In this document: positions 33,343 to 43,631 of the stretch, piece after piece | Position numbering within the stretch: position 1 is the stretch's first letter | Layout of the letters: each line of letters starts with the position of its first letter | Made by a program: the position numbers and the translations under genes | Source: Planococcus sp. CPCC 101016 | GTDB lineage: Bacteria > Bacillota > Bacilli > Bacillales_A > Planococcaceae | Length of the DNA stretch: 64,000 bases | Direction of reading: 5' to 3' | Assembly (NCBI RefSeq): GCF_007859295.1 | Contig: NZ_VOHB01000002.1 | Location: forward strand, 434,001-498,000 | Notes under the pieces: model-generated | Told to the model about the DNA's origin: nothing | Databases searched by the model: none | The model's input: the letters and a program-made list of their open reading frames with translations, nothing else

Positions 33343-36300
33343 ATGAGCAAGAAAGAGTATCCAATCCCACAAGGGCTTTATCATCCAGAGCAAGAACATG
33401 AGGCGTGCGGAATAGGGATGATCGCCAATATTAACGGTAAAAAATCACATGCAATCGTTCAAAATGCGATAAATATATTGTGTAACCTGGAACATCGCGG
33501 AGGCCAATCGTCAGATACGAGTACAGGAGATGGCGCTGGTATCCTGACGCAGATTCCCCATCGGTTTTTCTTGAAGCAATGTGAAAAAGAAGGTATTACA
33601 TTGCCTGAAGAAGGCAAGTATGGCATCGGTATGCTCTTTATGCCGCAGGATTACGATTTGCGTATGAAGACAAAAGAAATGATTCACCAAATCGTTCAGG
33701 AAGAAGGGCAAATTTGTCTTGGGTGGCGTCCGGTCCCAGTAAATGATTCATTCGTTGGTAAAGTCGCATCAAAAACCAAACCTGTTATTCGCCAAGTATT
33801 CATTGGCGCTGCAAACGGATTGGAAAACCGCATAGACCTTGAGCGGAAGCTATACATTATCCGTAAGCGGATCGAACAGGCAATGGTCGGCGAAGAAGAT
33901 TTCAAAGACGTTTATTTCAGCAGCCTTTCAGCAGGTACAATCGTCTACAAAGGCATGCTTATTCCGGAACAATTAGATTCATTTTATATTGACCTCAACC
34001 ATCCTGAATTCAAATCAGCATTGGCTCTCGTCCACTCTCGCTTTAGTACAAATACCTTCCCAAGCTGGCAGCGTTCACACCCTAACCGCTATTCTATCCA
34101 TAATGGTGAATTCAATACCCTAAGAGGAAACGTCAATTGGATGCGCGCTCGTCAAATGCTTTGTGCATCTCCTGCATTCAGTGAACAGGATCTTCAAAAA
34201 GTACTGCCTGTTATCGATGAAACTGGCAGTGATTCATCAATGTTTGACAACTGCTTTGAATTTTTGCACTTGTCTGGAAGATCACTGGCACACACAGCGA
34301 TGATGATGGTTCCTGAACCATGGGTAAATGATCCGACCATCAAACAGGAGAAAAGAGATTTTTATGAGTACCACAGCACCTTGATGGAACCATGGGATGG
34401 ACCTGCTGCATTAGTCTTTACTGATGGCAAACAGATTGCTGCTTGTCTTGACCGAAATGGCCTGCGCCCAGCCCGTTATTATGTGACGAAGAGCGGCATG
34501 ATCGTCATGGGTTCAGAAGTGGGCGCGTTGGACATCTTTGCGGATGACATCATCTACAAAGATCGCTTGCGCCCAGGTAAAATGCTATTGGTCGATTTGG
34601 AAGAAGGCAAAATTATTCCTGATGAAGAAATCAAACTTCAAATTGCAGGAGAGTTGCCATATAAAGATTTCATCGAAAAAAATATGTTCGATATGGAAGA
34701 TCTTCCAGAGCCGACAAAGCCATCAAACTTTAACGAAACACAACCTTTAATCAAGCGGCAGCTGGCTTTCGGCTATACGATGGAAGAAGTTCAAAAAATC
34801 ATTAAGCCATTAGCGACTGACGGCAAAGATCCTGTCGGTTCAATGGGCTATGATTCGCCTTTGGCTGTTTTATCGAAAAAACCACAGCTTCTTTATAATT
34901 ATTTCAAACAGTTGTTTGCTCAAGTAACGAATCCTCCTATTGATGCGATTCGTGAACATATTATTACAGCAGCACGAACAACTATCGGTGCAGAAGGGAA
35001 TCTGGTTCAACCGACTCCTGAAAGTGCCCGCCATATCCGGTTGGAAACACCGGTTTTGACAGATGCGGAACTTGAGAAATTGCGTCAGCAGAATATCGCT
35101 GATTTCAAATCCGCTACAATTTCGATGTTGTTTGCTAAAAATGCTGGAGCGGAAGCAATGGAGCAAAGATTAGATGCTATTTTTGCAGAAGCAGATCAAG
35201 CGCTTAAAGAAGGCGCCACATTGATCATTTTGTCTGACCGCGGCGTCAATGAAGAATATGCAGCAATTCCTGCTCTATTGGCAGTTTCGGGCTTACACCA
35301 TCATTTAATCCGTGAAGGCACCCGTACACAAATGAGTATTTTGCTGGAATCTGCCGAACCTCGTGAAGTCCATCATTTTGCGGCACTTCTCGGTTATGGA
35401 GCAGAAGGCATCAACCCATATCTGGCTTTCGATACAATTAAAAATTTGGTTGAAATTGAAGATATTCCGAATATCAGCTTTGAGGAAGCGGAACAAACAT
35501 ATGTGAAAGCTGTTACCGACGGCATCATTAAAGTCCTATCCAAAATGGGAATTTCAACTATTCAGAGCTATCGCGGTGCGCAGATTTTTGAAGCAGTCGG
35601 CATCCATATGGATGTAATCGATAAATACTTCACTCGTACGTCCTCCCGTCTTGGCGGAATCGGCTTAGACATCATTGCGAAAGAAGTGCTGATGAGACAT
35701 GAAGCAGCTTATCCGGTTGCCGAAGGGGACGATCAGGCTCTAGAGTCTGGCGACGAATTCCAATACCGAGAAAATGGTGAAAATCATCAGTATAACCCGA
35801 AGACCATCCATACACTGCAGCATGCATGCCGTACCAATAATTACGAAGTCTTCAAAAAATACAGCAACCTCTTAACCGATGAAAAAGCGAATCTCCAATC
35901 GCTGCGCGGCTTGATGTCATTTAAGAAACAGGCGCCAGTGCCGATTGAAGAAGTGGAAACCATTGAAGAAATATGTGCCCGCTTTAAAACCGGAGCTATG
36001 TCATACGGCTCTATCAGTAAAGAAGCGCATGAAGCACTTGCTGTTGCAATGAACCGCATAGGCGGAAGAAGCAATTCAGGTGAAGGCGGAGAAGAAATAT
36101 CCCGCTTTATTCCAGATGAAAATGGCGATAATCGCCGTAGTTCCATTAAACAAGTAGCATCCGGACGTTTTGGTGTAACCAGCCATTACTTAGTGAATGC
36201 GGATGAAATTCAAATCAAAGTGGCGCAAGGGGCGAAGCCTGGAGAAGGTGGACATTTGCCAGGCAAAAAAGTCTACCCTTGGATTGCGGAAGTTCGCGGT

Positions 36301-37929
36301 TCTACACCAGGGGTCGAATTGATCTCACCACCTCCACACCATGATATTTATTCAATCGAAGATTTAGCTGAATTGATTTTCAACTTGAAAAATGCAAATC
36401 CAACTGCCCGTATAAGCGTCAAATTGGTATCAGCTGTCGGAGTTGGAACAATTGCTGCCGGTGTTGCAAAAGGCCGCGCTGATGTTGTATTGATCAGTGG
36501 CTATGATGGCGGAACGGGAGCGGCACCAAAAACCAGTCTGAAACACACAGGTCTGCCGTGGGAAATTGGTTTAGCTGAAACGCATCAAACACTTCTATTA
36601 AATGGACTGCGCGATCGGATTGTCGTTGAAACAGACGGTAAAATGATGACTGGCCGTGATGTAGTAACAGCGGCTCTTCTGGGTGCTGAAGAATTCGGAT
36701 TCTCAACAGCGCCTCTAGTTGTACTTGGCTGTGTCATGATGCGCGTCTGCCATTTGGATACGTGTCCAGTCGGCATTGCGACTCAGAATCCTGAACTGCG
36801 CGAAAAATACGGCGGTGATCCGGAGCATGTTGCAAACTTCATGCGCTTTATCGCACAGGAAACCCGTGAATTGATGGCTGAACTGGGCTTCCGTACGATC
36901 AATGAAATGATCGGCCGCACAGATGTCCTCGAAGCAAACCAGGCAGTTGATCACTGGAAAGCAGGCGGCATTGATTTGAGCGCATTGTTGTATCAGCCGG
37001 ACCTGCCGGAAAAAGTGGGACGCTATGCAACGATTAAGCAAAATCACGAATTGGAAAAAACCTTGGATCATCAGGAACTATTGCCTCGTTGCCGTAAAGC
37101 CATTGAAAACGGTGAACGAGTCGAAGTGGCAACAGCAATTCGCAATATTCATAGAGCTACAGGAACGATCATTGGCAGTGCCGTCTCGAAGCGCTATGGT
37201 GCGGAAGGTTTGCCTGACGACACTATCAATCTGAATTTCCAAGGGTCTGCAGGTCAAAGCTTTGGAGCGTTTATTCCAAAAGGGATGTCGATGAACTTAA
37301 TCGGCGATGCCAATGATTTCGTCGGAAAAGGACTGTCGGGCGGTAAGATTACGGTCTATCCGGCATTGGATTCAACATTCATCCCTGAGAAAAATATTAT
37401 CATCGGCAATGTTTCTTTCTATGGAGCATCCGCTGGCGAAGCTTATATTTATGGAGTGGCAGGCGAGCGTTTTGCTGTCAGAAACAGTGGAGCGAAAATT
37501 GTCGTCGAAGGCGTGGGCGACCATGGCTGTGAATACATGACAGGCGGACGTGTAGCAATTCTTGGACAAACCGGGAAAAACTTTGCAGCCGGCATGTCAG
37601 GGGGCGTAGCGTATGTCCTCGATGAAGAAGGCACGTTCAGCGAACGTTGCAATGCGGAAATGGTTCATTTGCAGCCGCTTGCCGATCCGGCAGAAATTGA
37701 AGAACTGCGAGAAATGATCGAGAAGCACGTACATTACACAAGCAGCGCCAACGGAGTCCGCTTATTGGCTCATTGGGAAATCTATTCTGCTAAATTTGTG
37801 CGCGTTATCCCGAAAGCTTACCTCCAGATCAACGAAAGAATCAACAAACTGCAAAGCAGCGGCATGGCGAAATCCGAAGCTGAAATGGCTGCTTTTGAAG
37901 AAAGCAAAATGGCGAACGCCGGGAAATAA
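33343..37929 (+). CDS. gltB: Glutamate synthase, large subunit
   Basis: This 1528-residue enzyme (named GltA in B. subtilis) makes glutamate from glutamine and 2-oxoglutarate with GltD. The amidotransferase domain starts at Cys22 (E-H-E-A-C-G-I-G) after a 21-residue propeptide that is normally removed. The central domain, FMN domain (near residue 1050, [15 protein letters not shown]) and the 3Fe-4S cysteines ([12 protein letters not shown] near 1130) follow. The glycine-rich GXGXG beta-helix is at the end. An earlier in-frame start (33289) would lie in the -10 box; AAGGAGGCGG supports 33343. No gltC regulator is adjacent, unlike in B. subtilis. Confidence 0.96.
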   Translation: MSKKEYPIPQGLYHPEQEHEACGIGMIANINGKKSHAIVQNAINILCNLEHRGGQSSDTSTGDGAGILTQIPHRFFLKQCEKEGITLPEEGKYGIGMLFMPQDYDLRMKTKEMIHQIVQEEGQICLGWRPVPVNDSFVGKVASKTKPVIRQVFIGAANGLENRIDLERKLYIIRKRIEQAMVGEEDFKDVYFSSLSAGTIVYKGMLIPEQLDSFYIDLNHPEFKSALALVHSRFSTNTFPSWQRSHPNRYSIHNGEFNTLRGNVNWMRARQMLCASPAFSEQDLQKVLPVIDETGSDSSMFDNCFEFLHLSGRSLAHTAMMMVPEPWVNDPTIKQEKRDFYEYHSTLMEPWDGPAALVFTDGKQIAACLDRNGLRPARYYVTKSGMIVMGSEVGALDIFADDIIYKDRLRPGKMLLVDLEEGKIIPDEEIKLQIAGELPYKDFIEKNMFDMEDLPEPTKPSNFNETQPLIKRQLAFGYTMEEVQKIIKPLATDGKDPVGSMGYDSPLAVLSKKPQLLYNYFKQLFAQVTNPPIDAIREHIITAARTTIGAEGNLVQPTPESARHIRLETPVLTDAELEKLRQQNIADFKSATISMLFAKNAGAEAMEQRLDAIFAEADQALKEGATLIILSDRGVNEEYAAIPALLAVSGLHHHLIREGTRTQMSILLESAEPREVHHFAALLGYGAEGINPYLAFDTIKNLVEIEDIPNISFEEAEQTYVKAVTDGIIKVLSKMGISTIQSYRGAQIFEAVGIHMDVIDKYFTRTSSRLGGIGLDIIAKEVLMRHEAAYPVAEGDDQALESGDEFQYRENGENHQYNPKTIHTLQHACRTNNYEVFKKYSNLLTDEKANLQSLRGLMSFKKQAPVPIEEVETIEEICARFKTGAMSYGSISKEAHEALAVAMNRIGGRSNSGEGGEEISRFIPDENGDNRRSSIKQVASGRFGVTSHYLVNADEIQIKVAQGAKPGEGGHLPGKKVYPWIAEVRGSTPGVELISPPPHHDIYSIEDLAELIFNLKNANPTARISVKLVSAVGVGTIAAGVAKGRADVVLISGYDGGTGAAPKTSLKHTGLPWEIGLAETHQTLLLNGLRDRIVVETDGKMMTGRDVVTAALLGAEEFGFSTAPLVVLGCVMMRVCHLDTCPVGIATQNPELREKYGGDPEHVANFMRFIAQETRELMAELGFRTINEMIGRTDVLEANQAVDHWKAGGIDLSALLYQPDLPEKVGRYATIKQNHELEKTLDHQELLPRCRKAIENGERVEVATAIRNIHRATGTIIGSAVSKRYGAEGLPDDTINLNFQGSAGQSFGAFIPKGMSMNLIGDANDFVGKGLSGGKITVYPALDSTFIPEKNIIIGNVSFYGASAGEAYIYGVAGERFAVRNSGAKIVVEGVGDHGCEYMTGGRVAILGQTGKNFAAGMSGGVAYVLDEEGTFSERCNAEMVHLQPLADPAEIEELREMIEKHVHYTSSANGVRLLAHWEIYSAKFVRVIPKAYLQINERINKLQSSGMAKSEAEMAAFEESKMANAGK

Positions 37930-37986
37930 GAAAAGCGAAAGCGGCTTGCGTCCCGAAGAGCTAGGTGCAGAAGTCTGGACATAGAA
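37930..37986 (-). repeat. Stop-adjacent repeat, degraded type-A copy
   Basis: GAAAAGCGAAAGCGGC follows the gltB stop with no gap, then CGAAGAGCTAGGTGC and AGTCTGGACAT, the minus-strand form of the type-A unit with its centre deleted. It is the only copy between two genes in the same direction. Confidence 0.7.
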
Positions 37987-38028
37987 AAGCAGACCAAAAT
38001 ATCGGGCTTTCTTGTGCATCTAAATAAA

Positions 38029-38070
38029 AATCCAATGGTTTCTACTAACTAAAGTAGAAACTCATGGATT
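38029..38070 (+). terminator. Large hairpin between gltB and gltD
   Basis: AATCCAATGGTTTCTACT (38029-38046) pairs with AGTAGAAACTCATGGATT (38053-38070) except for one or two central bases. No T-run follows, so it is more likely an mRNA processing, stabilising or partial-attenuation structure than a full terminator; gltD has no obvious promoter of its own. Confidence 0.6.
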
Positions 38071-38103
38071 TCAACATGAGAAATTGTGAGTAGGAGGGAA
38101 ATA

Positions 38104-39591
38104 ATGGGGAAACCAACAGGATTTATGGAATATGGCAGACAGACACTCAAAGAGCGTCAGCCAGCTGAACGTACAAAAGACTGGAACGATTATACAATCC
38201 CTCTGTCAAATGAAGAAGTAGCTAAACAAGGTGCGCGTTGTATGGACTGTGGAGTGCCAACTTGCCATACCGGAATGGAACTGGATAATGTGACGACCGG
38301 TTGCCCGGTAAATCATCTCATCCCGGAGTGGAATGATTTGGTTTACCGTGGACAATGGAAAGAAGCCTTGCACCGTGAACATTTGAAGAACAACTTCCCG
38401 GAATTTACAGGAACAGCATGTCCGGCTCCTTGTGAAGGTGCATGTGTATTGGGAATCAATGAACCGCCTGTAGCAATCCGTACAGTAGAGCGTTCCATCA
38501 TCGAACGTGGATTTGCAGAAGGTTGGGTAGTAGCGGAACCGCCTAAAACACGGACCGGCAAAAAAGTGGCAGTAATCGGTTCAGGTCCAGCAGGACTTGC
38601 GGCTGCTGCTCAATTGAACAAAGCGGGTCATCTGGTGACCGTATTTGAAAAAAGCGACCGTGTAGGCGGATTGCTGACATATGGAATTCCTGAGATGAAA
38701 CTATCCTATGACATGGTCACAAGACGTGTAAAACTTCTTGAACAGGAAGGAATCACTTTCATTACCAGTGTAGAGGTCGGAAAAAATTACCCTTCTTCTA
38801 AATTGAAAGATGATTTCGATGCTGTGGTCATGTGTACAGGGGCGACTGTCCACCGCAATATTGATGTAGAAGGCCGTGATCTTGACGGTGTTCACTTTGC
38901 TATGGACTTCCTGCACACCAGCACGAAAAGTCTGCTGGATTCGAATTTTGAAGATGGCAACTATATTTCTGCGAAGGGCAAGAACGTAATCGTCATTGGC
39001 GGCGGAGATACAGGAACTGACTGCTTGGCGACTTCTGTACGCCACGATTGTGAAAGTCTTGTACAGTTTGATGTCTACGATAAAAAAGGTGCGATTCGTG
39101 ATGAAAAAGGCAATCCGTGGCCGCAATATCCGAAAGTTCACCGGATAGAATACGGCCATAAAGAAGCAGCTGCCACTTTTGGAAATGATCCAAGAGCCTA
39201 TGCGGTCATGACAAAGAAATTTGTCGGCGATGAAAACGGAAAAGTCAAAGAAGTGCATACAGTGAATGTGAAGTTGAAAATCGATGAACAAGGCAATCGG
39301 ATTCGTGAGGAAATTCCAGGAACTGAAAAGGTATGGAAAGCGGATTTGGTATTGATTGCTATCGGTTTCAGCGGACCAGAACAGGACCTGATCCAGCAAT
39401 TAGAAGTAGAAACAGAAGCGAATTCCACAGTGAAAGCGGAATACGGAAAATACACAACCAATGTAGAAGGCGTTTTTGCAGCGGGAGATGTACGCCGTGG
39501 CCAAAGCTTAATTGTGTGGGCTATTAATGAGGGCCGTGAAGCGGCTCGTGAATGTGATCGTTTCCTAATGGGGACGACTGTATTGCCGTAA
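38104..39591 (+). CDS. gltD: Glutamate synthase, small subunit
   Basis: This 495-residue flavoprotein passes electrons from NADPH to GltB. Four-cysteine clusters bind two 4Fe-4S centres: C-M-D-C-G-V-P-T-C near residues 42-50 with a later Cys, and C-P-A-P-C-E-G-A-C near 104-112. The FAD site G-S-G-P-A-G-L-A-A-A is near 154 and the NADPH site G-G-G-D-T-G-T-D-C near 300. The ATG at 38104 has AGGAGGG before it; the upstream GTG (38086) has none. It lies 174 bases after gltB, across a degraded repeat and a large hairpin. Confidence 0.96.
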   Translation: MGKPTGFMEYGRQTLKERQPAERTKDWNDYTIPLSNEEVAKQGARCMDCGVPTCHTGMELDNVTTGCPVNHLIPEWNDLVYRGQWKEALHREHLKNNFPEFTGTACPAPCEGACVLGINEPPVAIRTVERSIIERGFAEGWVVAEPPKTRTGKKVAVIGSGPAGLAAAAQLNKAGHLVTVFEKSDRVGGLLTYGIPEMKLSYDMVTRRVKLLEQEGITFITSVEVGKNYPSSKLKDDFDAVVMCTGATVHRNIDVEGRDLDGVHFAMDFLHTSTKSLLDSNFEDGNYISAKGKNVIVIGGGDTGTDCLATSVRHDCESLVQFDVYDKKGAIRDEKGNPWPQYPKVHRIEYGHKEAAATFGNDPRAYAVMTKKFVGDENGKVKEVHTVNVKLKIDEQGNRIREEIPGTEKVWKADLVLIAIGFSGPEQDLIQQLEVETEANSTVKAEYGKYTTNVEGVFAAGDVRRGQSLIVWAINEGREAARECDRFLMGTTVLP

Positions 39592-39613
39592 TAAAAAAGA
39601 ATTGTTGATTAAG

Positions 39614-39656
39614 AGCTGTGGCAGAACTTGAGAGCAAGTTCTGCCACAGCTTTTTA
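39614..39656 (+). terminator. Terminator of the glt operon
   Basis: A 17-bp perfect stem, AGCTGTGGCAGAACTTG with its mirror, has a 4-base loop and ends in TTTTT. Confidence 0.95.
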
Positions 39657-39954
39657 TGTGGAATTGCCACTTAGGCACAAATAGAATAATAAAATTATGT
39701 TAGAAATATGAGTTTATTTTAACTTTGACAGTAATTTGATAATCTGCTTTTCAACTAGATTTCATATATGTAAAAACCATGTCTTTTATCTAAATAATGC
39801 AATATCTAGTTGTGCAAAAGACCTACTGAGTATATACTATAGAAGGTAAGAGCTGGTATTTTAAGTCAAATTATAGTGAGATGTTATTTATTTTCACTTA
39901 TAAGAGTTTGGAATTTCAATGCCTGCTACCTAAATAGAACTAGGGGGAAAAGAT
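39657..39954. other. A/T-rich intergenic region before the secreted protein gene
   Basis: About 300 bases without an ORF. It holds a promoter at 39810-39838 and an interrupted repeat (TTATAGTGA...TCACTTATAA, about 39872-39903) in the leader. Nothing else is seen. Confidence 0.55.
39810..39838 (+). promoter_or_regulatory. Candidate SigA promoter of the secreted helical protein gene
   Basis: TTGTGC (39810-39815), 17 bases, TATACT (39833-39838), leaving a leader of about 110 bases. Confidence 0.55.
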
Positions 39955-40416
39955 ATGTTTAAAAAGAGTTTAATCGCTGTTTTGTTTTCATTGATTATGG
40001 CAATGGTTTTAGGTACGAGTGCATTTGCACAAACTGATATCCCACCTGTGAAATATGACACTAGCAAAGAGATGACGCCGGAAATCACTAAAGCGATAGA
40101 AAATATTAACTTAGTCAATGCTGAAATTGAGTCTGAGATTAATAAGGCTCAAAAAAGTTCAGAAGAAATTTTCGCAGCTTATCAATTAGAAGTAGAGAGC
40201 GTCGAGAGTATTTCAGAAAAAAATAAATTGTATTCTGTATATAATAAGAAAATTAACACATTAATAAACGACTTGAAAGCGACGACAAGAGAACTGACTA
40301 AAAATGGAATGAAAGCTGCTAGAGAAGCTGGCATTAATACGAGACCTGAATTGATTAGAGTCGAGTTCGCTGACCGATTTGCTATGATTGATCCGATGGT
40401 AGTAGTAGGTTGGTGA
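39955..40416 (+). CDS. Secreted helical protein of unknown function
   Basis: This 153-residue protein starts with a clear Sec signal peptide (basic M-F-K-K-S, hydrophobic core, cleavage about S-A-F-A-Q at 25). The mature part is rich in Glu, Lys, Asn and Ile and predicted largely helical with heptad-like spacing from 40 to 120, then ends with a more ordinary segment finishing V-V-V-G-W. I do not recognise the family. Base composition is visibly richer in A/T than the glt genes. TAGGGGG-type ribosome binding site precedes the ATG. A terminator-like hairpin follows at 40449. Confidence 0.7.
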   Translation: MFKKSLIAVLFSLIMAMVLGTSAFAQTDIPPVKYDTSKEMTPEITKAIENINLVNAEIESEINKAQKSSEEIFAAYQLEVESVESISEKNKLYSVYNKKINTLINDLKATTRELTKNGMKAAREAGINTRPELIRVEFADRFAMIDPMVVVGW

Positions 40417-40448
40417 AACGATTTGTATAATAGCACGCTTGTAGAGTA

Positions 40449-40490
40449 CTATGAGAGTACAGAATAATCTTCTGAATTCTCATAGTTTTT
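40449..40490 (+). terminator. Terminator/attenuator between the secreted protein and HD-GYP genes
   Basis: CTATGAGA (40449-40456) pairs with TCTCATAG (40478-40485), the inner CAGAA with TTCTG, and TTTTT follows. A TATAAT at 40426-40431 just upstream raises the option that it is an attenuator in the HD-GYP leader. Confidence 0.75.
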
Positions 40491-40507
40491 TAGAAGGAAG
40501 TGAACTT

Positions 40508-41416
40508 GTGAAAGGCTTAGATATATTAAAAAATGGATATCTAGAAAAAGTAAATAATGAGTCAACCTTTATAAGTTTACTAGGACGAGGGGACGGTCTC
40601 GAAATAATCAAACAAACAGTGATGAAGGATAAGTTAATCATTCTTTTTCCTGGTAAAGATGCGTCAGTTCATGAATTTTTTTATATACTAAATGGTGTTT
40701 TAGAAGTAGAAATTAACGATGAAAGAATTCAACTTAGAGAGAATGATTTTATTTCTGCTAAAAGTTTAGAAGAAACAGTTCATTTTACTGCTTTAACAGA
40801 GGTAAGTTTTTTATCTGTATCTACTGCTCCTACATTTCACTATCTTAGTGAAGTTATTAGCGAATTAAGAAAAATTGGAGCCGCTGTAGAACAAAAGGAT
40901 CGCTATACTTTTAATCACAGCTCTCGAGTAGCTAATTATGCAGTAAAAACTGCTACTAAAATGAAATTGAGAAGAGAGCATATGGAAAATTTATTTTTGG
41001 CTTCCATCCTCCACGACATCGGCAAAATTAATATTCCGGAAGAAGTTTTAAAGAAACCGAGCAAATTAACAAATGAAGAATTTGAAATGGTGAAGAAGCA
41101 TCCTGGTGATGGGGCTGCTATGATTCGTGACACTCCTTATGCCGATATTGCCGATATTGTGGAACAGCATCACGAGCGTGTTAACGGAAGAGGCTATCCG
41201 TTTGGACTTAAAGGCGATGAAATATTAATAGAAGCAAAAATTATTGGCGTCTGCGATACGTTCGATGCGATGACGGAAGACAGAGCTTACCGATCTGCCT
41301 TTTCTGTCGAATATGCAATGGCTGAGATTAACAGTTTGAGGGGAATTCAATACGATGAGGAAGTTGTAGAGGCTTTCGAACAGGTTCTGAAAGAAGAGGG
41401 AAGATTAGATTCATAG
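40508..41416 (+). CDS. Cupin/HD-GYP protein (probable cyclic-di-GMP phosphodiesterase or related)
   Basis: This 302-residue cytosolic protein has an N-terminal cupin-like sensor (about 10-110; K-D-A-S-V-H-E-F-F-Y-I-L-N-G-V-L-E-V-E) and an HD-GYP domain (about 125-300). The HD-GYP residues are complete: H-S-x-R-V-A near 141, H-D-I-G-K near 180, H-H-E-R-V-N-G-R-G-Y-P near 224, and D-T-F-D-A-M-T near 258. Such domains cleave cyclic-di-GMP or related dinucleotides. The frame opens at 40451, but that ATG lies inside the terminator hairpin and has no ribosome binding site, so I take the GTG at 40508 with AAGGAAG upstream. Codon use is A/T-rich like its neighbour. Confidence 0.8.
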   Translation: MKGLDILKNGYLEKVNNESTFISLLGRGDGLEIIKQTVMKDKLIILFPGKDASVHEFFYILNGVLEVEINDERIQLRENDFISAKSLEETVHFTALTEVSFLSVSTAPTFHYLSEVISELRKIGAAVEQKDRYTFNHSSRVANYAVKTATKMKLRREHMENLFLASILHDIGKINIPEEVLKKPSKLTNEEFEMVKKHPGDGAAMIRDTPYADIADIVEQHHERVNGRGYPFGLKGDEILIEAKIIGVCDTFDAMTEDRAYRSAFSVEYAMAEINSLRGIQYDEEVVEAFEQVLKEEGRLDS

Positions 41417-41427
41417 CGGCAGAACCC

Positions 41428-41460
41428 AGACACCCAGAACATTTTGAGGTGTCTTTTATT
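41428..41460 (+). terminator. Terminator after the HD-GYP gene
   Basis: AGACACC (41428-41434) pairs with GGTGTCT (41448-41454), followed by TTTATTTTA. Confidence 0.65.
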
Positions 41461-41540
41461 TTAGTTAAAATGTTTAGAATTATGTGATTTAGTCAATACT
41501 TTATACACAGTGATTTATACAAAATAAGGAGGAGATTCAT

Positions 41541-42065
41541 ATGGCTAGAAATTCATCAGGCGGCATGTTCGGTAAACTTGTATTGATTGGTCTTGGTGCT
41601 GTAATTGGAGCAGCAATGACTCAACAGAAGACGGAAACAGGTGGAACTTCTCAAACTAGCAAAGCAGATATGAAAGCGAATATTAAAAAAGGGCTCGATC
41701 GCTTAAATGAGCAATCAGGCGGCATGGTTGATAAAGTGAAGCCGACTGTCAACAAAGCAGTGGATAAAGTAAAAACTGCAATTGATGCGCAGCAGGAAAT
41801 GATGAACAAAGAAAAAGAAGCATTGGACAAAGCTAATAAGACATTGCAGGATGATATCGGTGGAAATGCTGAGAAGAGCAGCAGCTCAACAAGCGACAAA
41901 TCCACTACAAGCTCATCCGACAATATTTCTTCAAATACCGATAAACCGACAGGTGGGGTTTACGGAGGCAGCACGGCGTATACCGAATCATTGAAAAAAA
42001 ATGATTCCGATGATTCGTCGAAAAAAGATAGTTCATCTTCAAATGATTCAACATTCGGAAAATAA
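41541..42065 (+). CDS. YtxH-like small membrane-associated stress-type protein
   Basis: This 174-residue protein has a short glycine-rich hydrophobic segment at 11-28 (K-L-V-L-I-G-L-G-A-V-I-G-A-A-M), a charged helical stretch to about 105 and a Ser/Thr/Asp/Lys-rich low-complexity tail. The layout is that of YtxH-type proteins, with weak similarity in organisation to the stress protein at 10679. GGAGGAG precedes the ATG. Function is unknown. It has its own terminator. Confidence 0.65.
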   Translation: MARNSSGGMFGKLVLIGLGAVIGAAMTQQKTETGGTSQTSKADMKANIKKGLDRLNEQSGGMVDKVKPTVNKAVDKVKTAIDAQQEMMNKEKEALDKANKTLQDDIGGNAEKSSSSTSDKSTTSSSDNISSNTDKPTGGVYGGSTAYTESLKKNDSDDSSKKDSSSSNDSTFGK

Positions 42066-42088
42066 ATTTGGTATAATAGAACTAAGAT

Positions 42089-42126
42089 AAGCTATGTGCG
42101 TTTCTTGAAACGGCATAGCTTTTTTC
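42089..42126 (+). terminator. Terminator after the YtxH-like gene
   Basis: AAGCTATG/CATAGCTT and inner CGTTTC/GAAACG stems stack around a 2-base loop and end in TTTTTT. Confidence 0.9.
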
Positions 42127-42173
42127 TTAATTCATTTTATCTGAATATTCTACGTTTTAAGGAGGTTGTTCAT

Positions 42174-43631
42174 TTGTTTAAAACATATTCAACTGGAGCA
42201 TTTTTTGATGAAATGTTTACACCGCAGGGAAAGCCGAAATCGCATTACAAGAAATTCTTTGAAGTGCTTCAAAACTTTTCGGCAGAAGAATTGAGAGAAA
42301 AACATGAAACAGCCCAATTGTCGTTTTTAAGGCAAGGCATCACGTTTACTGTCTATAACAATAATGTCGGTACAGAGAGAACGATGCCTTTTGATTTTGT
42401 TCCGGTCATCATTCCTTCCGAAGAGTGGGAAGTGGTGGAAAAAGGAATGATCCAACGGGCGGAAGCGCTCAATCAATTTTTGGAAGATGTCTATCATGAC
42501 AAGCGAATTCTCCAAGATGGAATTGTTCCGAGGCGTTTAGTCGAAGAAAATCCTTATTATTATGAGGAACAAGTGAAAGATATTGATATTCCACTGAAAA
42601 ATCATATCTTTTTAGCCGGAATCGATTTGATCCGGGACGAAAACGGAAAATATCATGTACTCGAAGATAATTTGCGCAACCCATCAGGCTTGTCATATGT
42701 TTATCAAAACCGGTATGTTATGCGTCAAGTCTACCCCGAATTTTTCGCCAATCAATCGGTTCATACCCTCGAGCACCAGTTATCCCATTTGCATCAAGCG
42801 ATATTGGATCATGCACCGGAATCGAGAAAAGACAAAGCTTTTGCGGTCTTGTTAACGCCTGGAATGTACAATTCTGCCTATTACGATCATGTGTTTTTAG
42901 CGCAGCAGATGGGGATTGATTTGGTAGAAGGACGGGATTTGATCGTCAAAAAGAATATCGTCTATATGAAGTCAATCCGAGGTTTGAAGCGTGTGGATAT
43001 TATCTACCGCCGAATTGACGATGATTACTTGGACCCTGAAGCTTTCCTGGCAGAATCGGCACTGGGTGTTCCGGGCTTGCTGCTGGCCTATAGAAAAGGC
43101 AACGTGGCTATCCTGAATGGCATCGGCAATGGAGTAGCGGACGACAAAGCCATTTACGCCTATGTACCGGATATGATCCGGTATTACCTGAATGAAGAAC
43201 CCATCATTGATAATGTTAAAACCTACCTATTAGATAACCCGGAAGAGCGGGAATGGGTGTTGGATCATTTAAACGAATTGGTAGTTAAAAATGTCGGTGC
43301 TTCGGGTGGTTACGATATGTTGGTCGGGCCGCATGCTTCGGAAGAGCTGATTGAAAAATTCCGCGAAAAAATTATTGAATCCCCTCATCAGTATATCGCG
43401 CAGCCAACCATCAAATTATCCAGGGCTCCTGCATATCAAGGAGAAGAGTTTTACCCATGCCATGTTGATTTAAGAGTTTTTGTGGTCCGTGGAGTTGATA
43501 CGCATGTTATGCCGGGCGGACTTTCGCGAGTTGCTTTAAAAGAGGGCTCGTTAGTTGTGAACTCTTCACAGGGCGGCGGCGGCAAAGATACATGGGTGTT
43601 CAAGAAAAGAGAAGAAGAGGGGGACGCCTAA
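42174..43631 (+). CDS. Circularly permuted ATP-grasp protein (DUF404/DUF407)
   Basis: This 485-residue protein has the circularly permuted ATP-grasp type 2 fold, with family blocks D-E-M-F near residue 12, N-H-I-F-L-A-G-I-D-L-I-R-D near 143, V-L-E-D-N-L-R-N-P-S-G near 160 and V-V-K-N-V-G-A-S-G-G-Y-D-M near 373. The last is the ATP-binding lysine region. Such enzymes probably form amide bonds between a carboxylate and an amine, but their substrate is not known. The start is TTG at 42174 with AAGGAGG before it. It overlaps the alpha-E/transglutaminase gene by one base, and these partners are typical of this family. Confidence 0.88.
   Translation: MFKTYSTGAFFDEMFTPQGKPKSHYKKFFEVLQNFSAEELREKHETAQLSFLRQGITFTVYNNNVGTERTMPFDFVPVIIPSEEWEVVEKGMIQRAEALNQFLEDVYHDKRILQDGIVPRRLVEENPYYYEEQVKDIDIPLKNHIFLAGIDLIRDENGKYHVLEDNLRNPSGLSYVYQNRYVMRQVYPEFFANQSVHTLEHQLSHLHQAILDHAPESRKDKAFAVLLTPGMYNSAYYDHVFLAQQMGIDLVEGRDLIVKKNIVYMKSIRGLKRVDIIYRRIDDDYLDPEAFLAESALGVPGLLLAYRKGNVAILNGIGNGVADDKAIYAYVPDMIRYYLNEEPIIDNVKTYLLDNPEEREWVLDHLNELVVKNVGASGGYDMLVGPHASEELIEKFREKIIESPHQYIAQPTIKLSRAPAYQGEEFYPCHVDLRVFVVRGVDTHVMPGGLSRVALKEGSLVVNSSQGGGGKDTWVFKKREEEGDA

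Noticed and set aside
40451..40507. Longer start for the cupin/HD-GYP protein
   Set aside because: The ATG lies within a terminator-like stem and has no ribosome binding site.
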